Shown in pieces: positions 61,293 to 64,000 of a stretch of DNA of 64,000 nucleotides. The DNA comes from Azospirillum endophyticum (lineage in GTDB: Bacteria; Pseudomonadota; Alphaproteobacteria; Azospirillales; Azospirillaceae). The position numbers and the translations under genes are program-made. The stretch covers positions 35,149 to 99,148 of the forward strand of contig NZ_JAENHM010000074.1 in NCBI RefSeq assembly GCF_016595245.1, read 5' to 3'. The notes beneath the pieces are model-generated. The model was not told the DNA's origin. It worked only from the letters and a program-made list of their open reading frames with translations, and searched no databases. Within the stretch, counting starts at the first letter, position 1, and each line of letters opens with the position of its first letter.

Positions 61293-61509
61293 GACGCTCT
61301 CCGCTCCGACAGTGTTCCCCGTACGCTATTCCAGCGGCCGGCCGACACAGTTTTCTTAACATATTGTTGCGCAGTCGTTAACGGATTCGCCATGTCGGTC
61401 GGTGGGATATGCAAATGGTGCTGTCGGAGAATGGCAATCGGCCGCACAACGTCATATCCTGGGCACCCACCCGCAATGCGGGTCGTTCCGAACCGATCAG
61501 GATCGCTCC

Positions 61510-63681
61510 TTGACCGCGCCGCCCGCCACCCCGCCGCCGCCGCCCTTCGGCAATTCGCCCGAACCGGCGATGCCCGTACCGGCGATCGCTGACGCGGCGA
61601 TGCTCGCCGCCGTGGTGGATGCCAGCGGCGCCGGCATCACGGTCGCCGATGCCACCCGCCCCGACCATCCCATCGTCTACTGCAACAGCGCCTTCCTGGA
61701 GATGATCGGCTACGCGGCCGAGGAGGTGATCGGCCGGAACGGCGAATTCCTGCAGGGGCCGGCCACCGATCCCGAAACCGCCGCGGCGATCCGCAGCGCG
61801 ATGGCCGACGCGCAGCCGCTGTCGGTGGAGGTGCTGAATTACCGCAAGGACGGCAGCGTCTTCTGGAACGCGCTGAACCTGCGGCCGGTGCCGGGACCGG
61901 GCCGGCAGGCGCGCTGGATCGCCGCCTCCTGCGCCGACGTCACCGACAACCGCCGATCGCAGGAGGAGCTGCGCGCCGCCGACGACCAGCTGACCCGGCT
62001 GGCCGCCGAGACCTTCGCGCTGGCCGAGAAGCTGGACGGCGCGCGGGAGGAGGCGGAGGCCGCCCGCGTCGCCGCGGAGAATGCCAGCCGCGCCAAGTCG
62101 CGCTTCCTGGCGATGATGAGCCACGAGCTGCGCACGCCGATGACCGCGGTGATCGGGATGGGCGACCTGCTGATGGGCACCGGTCTGAACGACCAGCAGA
62201 GGGCCTTCGTCAAGACCCTGCGCTCGTCGGCGGACACGCTGATGACCATCCTCAACGACGTGCTCGACTTCTCCAAGATCGAGGCGGGTCAATTGACCCT
62301 GGAAGAGATCGACTTCTCCCTGCCCCGGCTGGTCGAGGACGTGGTGCAGCTGTTTTTGGTGCGGGCGGCGGCCAAGGGGCTGAGCCTGTCGGCCTCCATC
62401 GCCGACGACACGCCGCGCCACATCCGCGGCGACCCGACGCGGTTGCGGCAGGTGCTGTTCAACCTGGTGTCCAATGCCATCAAGTTCACCGACCGCGGCG
62501 CCATCGAGATCGCGGTGTGGTCGCCCGACCCGCCCTCCGCCCTCACCGCACCGGATGCGGCGGCGGCGGATAGCCATTCCGACCCGGTGACCCTGCGGTT
62601 CGAGGTGCAGGACAACGGCATCGGCATGACGGAGGAACAGCGCGCCCGGCTGTTCGACGCCTTCGTGCAGGCCGATGCATCGACCAGCCGCAAATACGGC
62701 GGCACCGGCCTGGGGCTGGCGATCTGCAAGCGGCTGGTGGAGGCGATGGGCGGCGACATCACCGTGATCAGCGCGCCCGGCCGCGGATCCACCTTCCGCT
62801 TCTCGATCGCCGCCCGCCTGGCGGAGGCGTCGCCGGTCGGCGAGCTCGGCGCCCGGCCGGCCCTGTCGGGGGCAGCAGGGGCGGAGTCGGATGCGCCGAC
62901 ACGCGTGCCGCTGCGGCTGCTGCTGGCCGAGGACAACGACATCAACCGCATGCTGGTCGTGGCGATGATGACCCGGATCGGCCACCAGATCGACGCGGTG
63001 ACCGACGGGCGCGCGGCGCTGGACGCGCTCGCCGCGGCCGATTACGACGCACTGATCCTGGACATGGAGATGCCGGTGCTCGACGGCCGGTCGGCCGCGC
63101 GGGCGATCCGCCGGATGGACGGGCCGGTGTCGCGCATCCCCATCGTCGGGCTGTCGGCCGACGCCCTGCCGGAACATCGCGACGGCCATATGGCGGCGGG
63201 TCTCGACGCCTATCTGACCAAACCGATCGACTGGGAACAGCTGAACGCCGTGCTGGTTGACCTGGCGACCCGGCCGCAGGAGGGACGCGTGGTGCCGATC
63301 CCCAGCCGTCCGCCGGACGATGGCGGCCAATTCTCCGCCTTGCCGCTGGTCGACCGGGTGAAACTGGCGGAGCTGCGGCTGGCGCTGGGCGGCGAGGCGC
63401 TGGACGGCATGCTCCAGCTGCTGCCGGAGACCGCCCTGCGCGAGCTGACGGCCATCCGTTCCGCCCTGCAGGCCGGCAGGCCGAAGGAGCTGAAGCAGGC
63501 CGCCCACACGCTGGCCGGCCTCGCCGCCAATTTCGGCGCCCCGCGCATGGCCGCCATCGCCCGCGCCATCAACGACAATCCCACCGACGCCGAGAAGGCC
63601 GCGGCCCTGCTGCCCCTGCTGGAGACCGCCGTCGCCGCCACCAGCAGCCTGGTGCGCGACCCTGTGGGGAGCGACGATTGA
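61510..63681 (+). CDS. LOV-type hybrid histidine kinase with Hpt, lacking the photoactive Cys
   Basis: The protein is about 723 residues from the TTG at 61510, or 703 from the ATG at 61570. A LOV-type PAS (GRNGEFLQGPATD, then LNYRKDGSVFWNAL) is followed by a coiled coil, the H-box AMMSHELRTPMTAVIGM, N box LVSNAIKFTDRG and DNGIGMTEEQ. A receiver (LLLAEDNDINRML, Asp in LILDMEMPVLDG) and Hpt domain (QAAHTLAGLAANFG) end the chain. Canonical LOV domains read GRNCRFLQG; here Gly (codon GGC, 61741-61743) replaces the Cys that forms the flavin adduct. Flavin-binding residues otherwise remain. It may sense redox or flavin state rather than light. Confidence 0.88.
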   Translation: MTAPPATPPPPPFGNSPEPAMPVPAIADAAMLAAVVDASGAGITVADATRPDHPIVYCNSAFLEMIGYAAEEVIGRNGEFLQGPATDPETAAAIRSAMADAQPLSVEVLNYRKDGSVFWNALNLRPVPGPGRQARWIAASCADVTDNRRSQEELRAADDQLTRLAAETFALAEKLDGAREEAEAARVAAENASRAKSRFLAMMSHELRTPMTAVIGMGDLLMGTGLNDQQRAFVKTLRSSADTLMTILNDVLDFSKIEAGQLTLEEIDFSLPRLVEDVVQLFLVRAAAKGLSLSASIADDTPRHIRGDPTRLRQVLFNLVSNAIKFTDRGAIEIAVWSPDPPSALTAPDAAAADSHSDPVTLRFEVQDNGIGMTEEQRARLFDAFVQADASTSRKYGGTGLGLAICKRLVEAMGGDITVISAPGRGSTFRFSIAARLAEASPVGELGARPALSGAAGAESDAPTRVPLRLLLAEDNDINRMLVVAMMTRIGHQIDAVTDGRAALDALAAADYDALILDMEMPVLDGRSAARAIRRMDGPVSRIPIVGLSADALPEHRDGHMAAGLDAYLTKPIDWEQLNAVLVDLATRPQEGRVVPIPSRPPDDGGQFSALPLVDRVKLAELRLALGGEALDGMLQLLPETALRELTAIRSALQAGRPKELKQAAHTLAGLAANFGAPRMAAIARAINDNPTDAEKAAALLPLLETAVAATSSLVRDPVGSDD

Positions 63682-63724
63682 GGAGGGGAAGTCCACGGCC
63701 GCTCGAATCCGGGGACATCACCGC

Positions 63725-63835
63725 ATCGGCCGTCATTCCGGCAAAGGAGGCCGTGAGGACGTCGGACTCGGATGAGAAAGCCCCGATCTGGCAGGCGTGC
63801 ACATCTCCCACTCGTCATCCCCGCGGAGGCGCTAA
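63725..63835. repeat. Dispersed repeat, family 2, copy at right end
   Basis: This copy has GTCATTCCGGCAAAGGAG, GGATGAGAAAGCCCC, CAGGCGTGCACATCTCCC and ACTCGTCATCCCCGCGGAGG in the order seen at 2705-2835, with a handful of substitutions. Nothing else is recognised in the 319 bases after the kinase apart from this and the next repeat. Confidence 0.8.
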
Positions 63836-63885
63836 AGTATGCACACATTTCGCGCCTACAGCAGGAAAGGCAGCTTCACGTTGAA

Positions 63886-63975
63886 GGTAGCCCCTCTCCC
63901 TTCGCGGGAGAGGGGTTGGGGTGAGGGGGTGGAAATCTCAATTTCCATAGGCCTACGGCCACCGCCCCCTTGTGT
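63886..63975. repeat. Family 1 repeat, partial, at window end
   Basis: CCCCTCTCCCTTCGCGGGAGAGGGG with GGGGTGAGGGGG matches the left half of the unit at 27345-27495 (both are followed by a GCC-GAAGG-CC-like mini-stem). The right partner lies beyond the window. Confidence 0.75.
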
Positions 63976-64000
63976 CTTTGAGTTTTGCTAGAAGAGAAGC

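Noticed and set aside
61293..61318. Minus-strand GGAAC-N17-CGTC resembling an EcfG promoter before the single-domain receiver gene
   Set aside because: The -10 part is CGTC rather than CGTT and touches the start codon, so there is no room for a transcription start upstream.
61378..63696. 772-residue open frame opposite the LOV-type kinase
   Set aside because: His/Arg/Gly-rich shadow without motifs; the plus-strand frame has all kinase motifs.

Overview
The window is about 69% G+C (by eye), densely coded, and rich in two-component and chemotaxis genes. The gene content (BLUF and LOV-type sensors, an alternative Che cluster, the N-acetylglutaminylglutamine amide locus, an EcfG-type promoter, ExoD and dispersed GC-rich palindromic repeats) points to an alphaproteobacterium. 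The most likely group is Azospirillum or a close relative in the Rhodospirillales; this is inference, because no rRNA or other marker gene is present. No rRNA, tRNA, CRISPR array, transposase or phage gene was recognised.

Layout. 0-2.3 kb: a cut class III aminotransferase and mmsA, a beta-alanine/malonate-semialdehyde pathway. 2.3-3 kb: a decayed ccdAB toxin-antitoxin pair and dispersed repeats. 3-12 kb: a NIT-ANTAR antiterminator, an FMN 2-hydroxy-acid dehydrogenase, an HTH protein, mntP behind a manganese riboswitch, a glycosyltransferase, and a nucleotidyltransferase/phosphoesterase pair. 11.3-14.7 kb: an SDR/SDR/VOC/LysR oxidoreductase cassette. 14.7-21.1 kb: an ABC importer transcribed divergently from a TctDE-like two-component system. 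21-25.3 kb: small genes, a GFA protein, an extensin-like protein, a BLUF photoreceptor and a cyclic-nucleotide-gated MscS channel.

25.3-30.6 kb is the osmolyte locus for N-acetylglutaminylglutamine amide (NAGGN): amidotransferase, synthetase and M42 peptidase. It is preceded by a match to the EcfG general-stress promoter and ends at a long hairpin. 30.6-34.5 kb: a relic ABC ATPase and a MacAB-type exporter. 34.6-38.9 kb: a DUF2934 protein and a second oxidoreductase cassette (nitroreductase, VOC, SDR, LysR, old yellow enzyme).

39.4-50 kb is one long minus-strand chemosensory operon: CheW, CheR-TPR, CheW, MCP, CheA-REC, CheB, response regulator, hybrid kinase. Several start and stop codons overlap. 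It resembles alternative-function systems such as Wsp or Rhodospirillum centenum Che3. 50-64 kb: a MaoC protein, a FkbM methyltransferase, a LuxR-type regulator paired with a very large NCS1-permease/hybrid-kinase fusion, a DUF1636 protein, a HWE kinase, a CorC-like protein, ExoD, a single-domain receiver, and a LOV-type hybrid kinase that lacks the photoactive cysteine.

Two dispersed repeat families punctuate the window. The larger one, opposed CCTCTCCC/GGGAGAGG palindromes, sits inside the ABC, NAGGN and chemosensory gene sets, where it may affect transcript stability. The most notable observations are the EcfG-like promoter at the NAGGN locus, the Cys-less LOV kinase, the transporter-kinase fusion and the truncated ccdB behind an intact ccdA.
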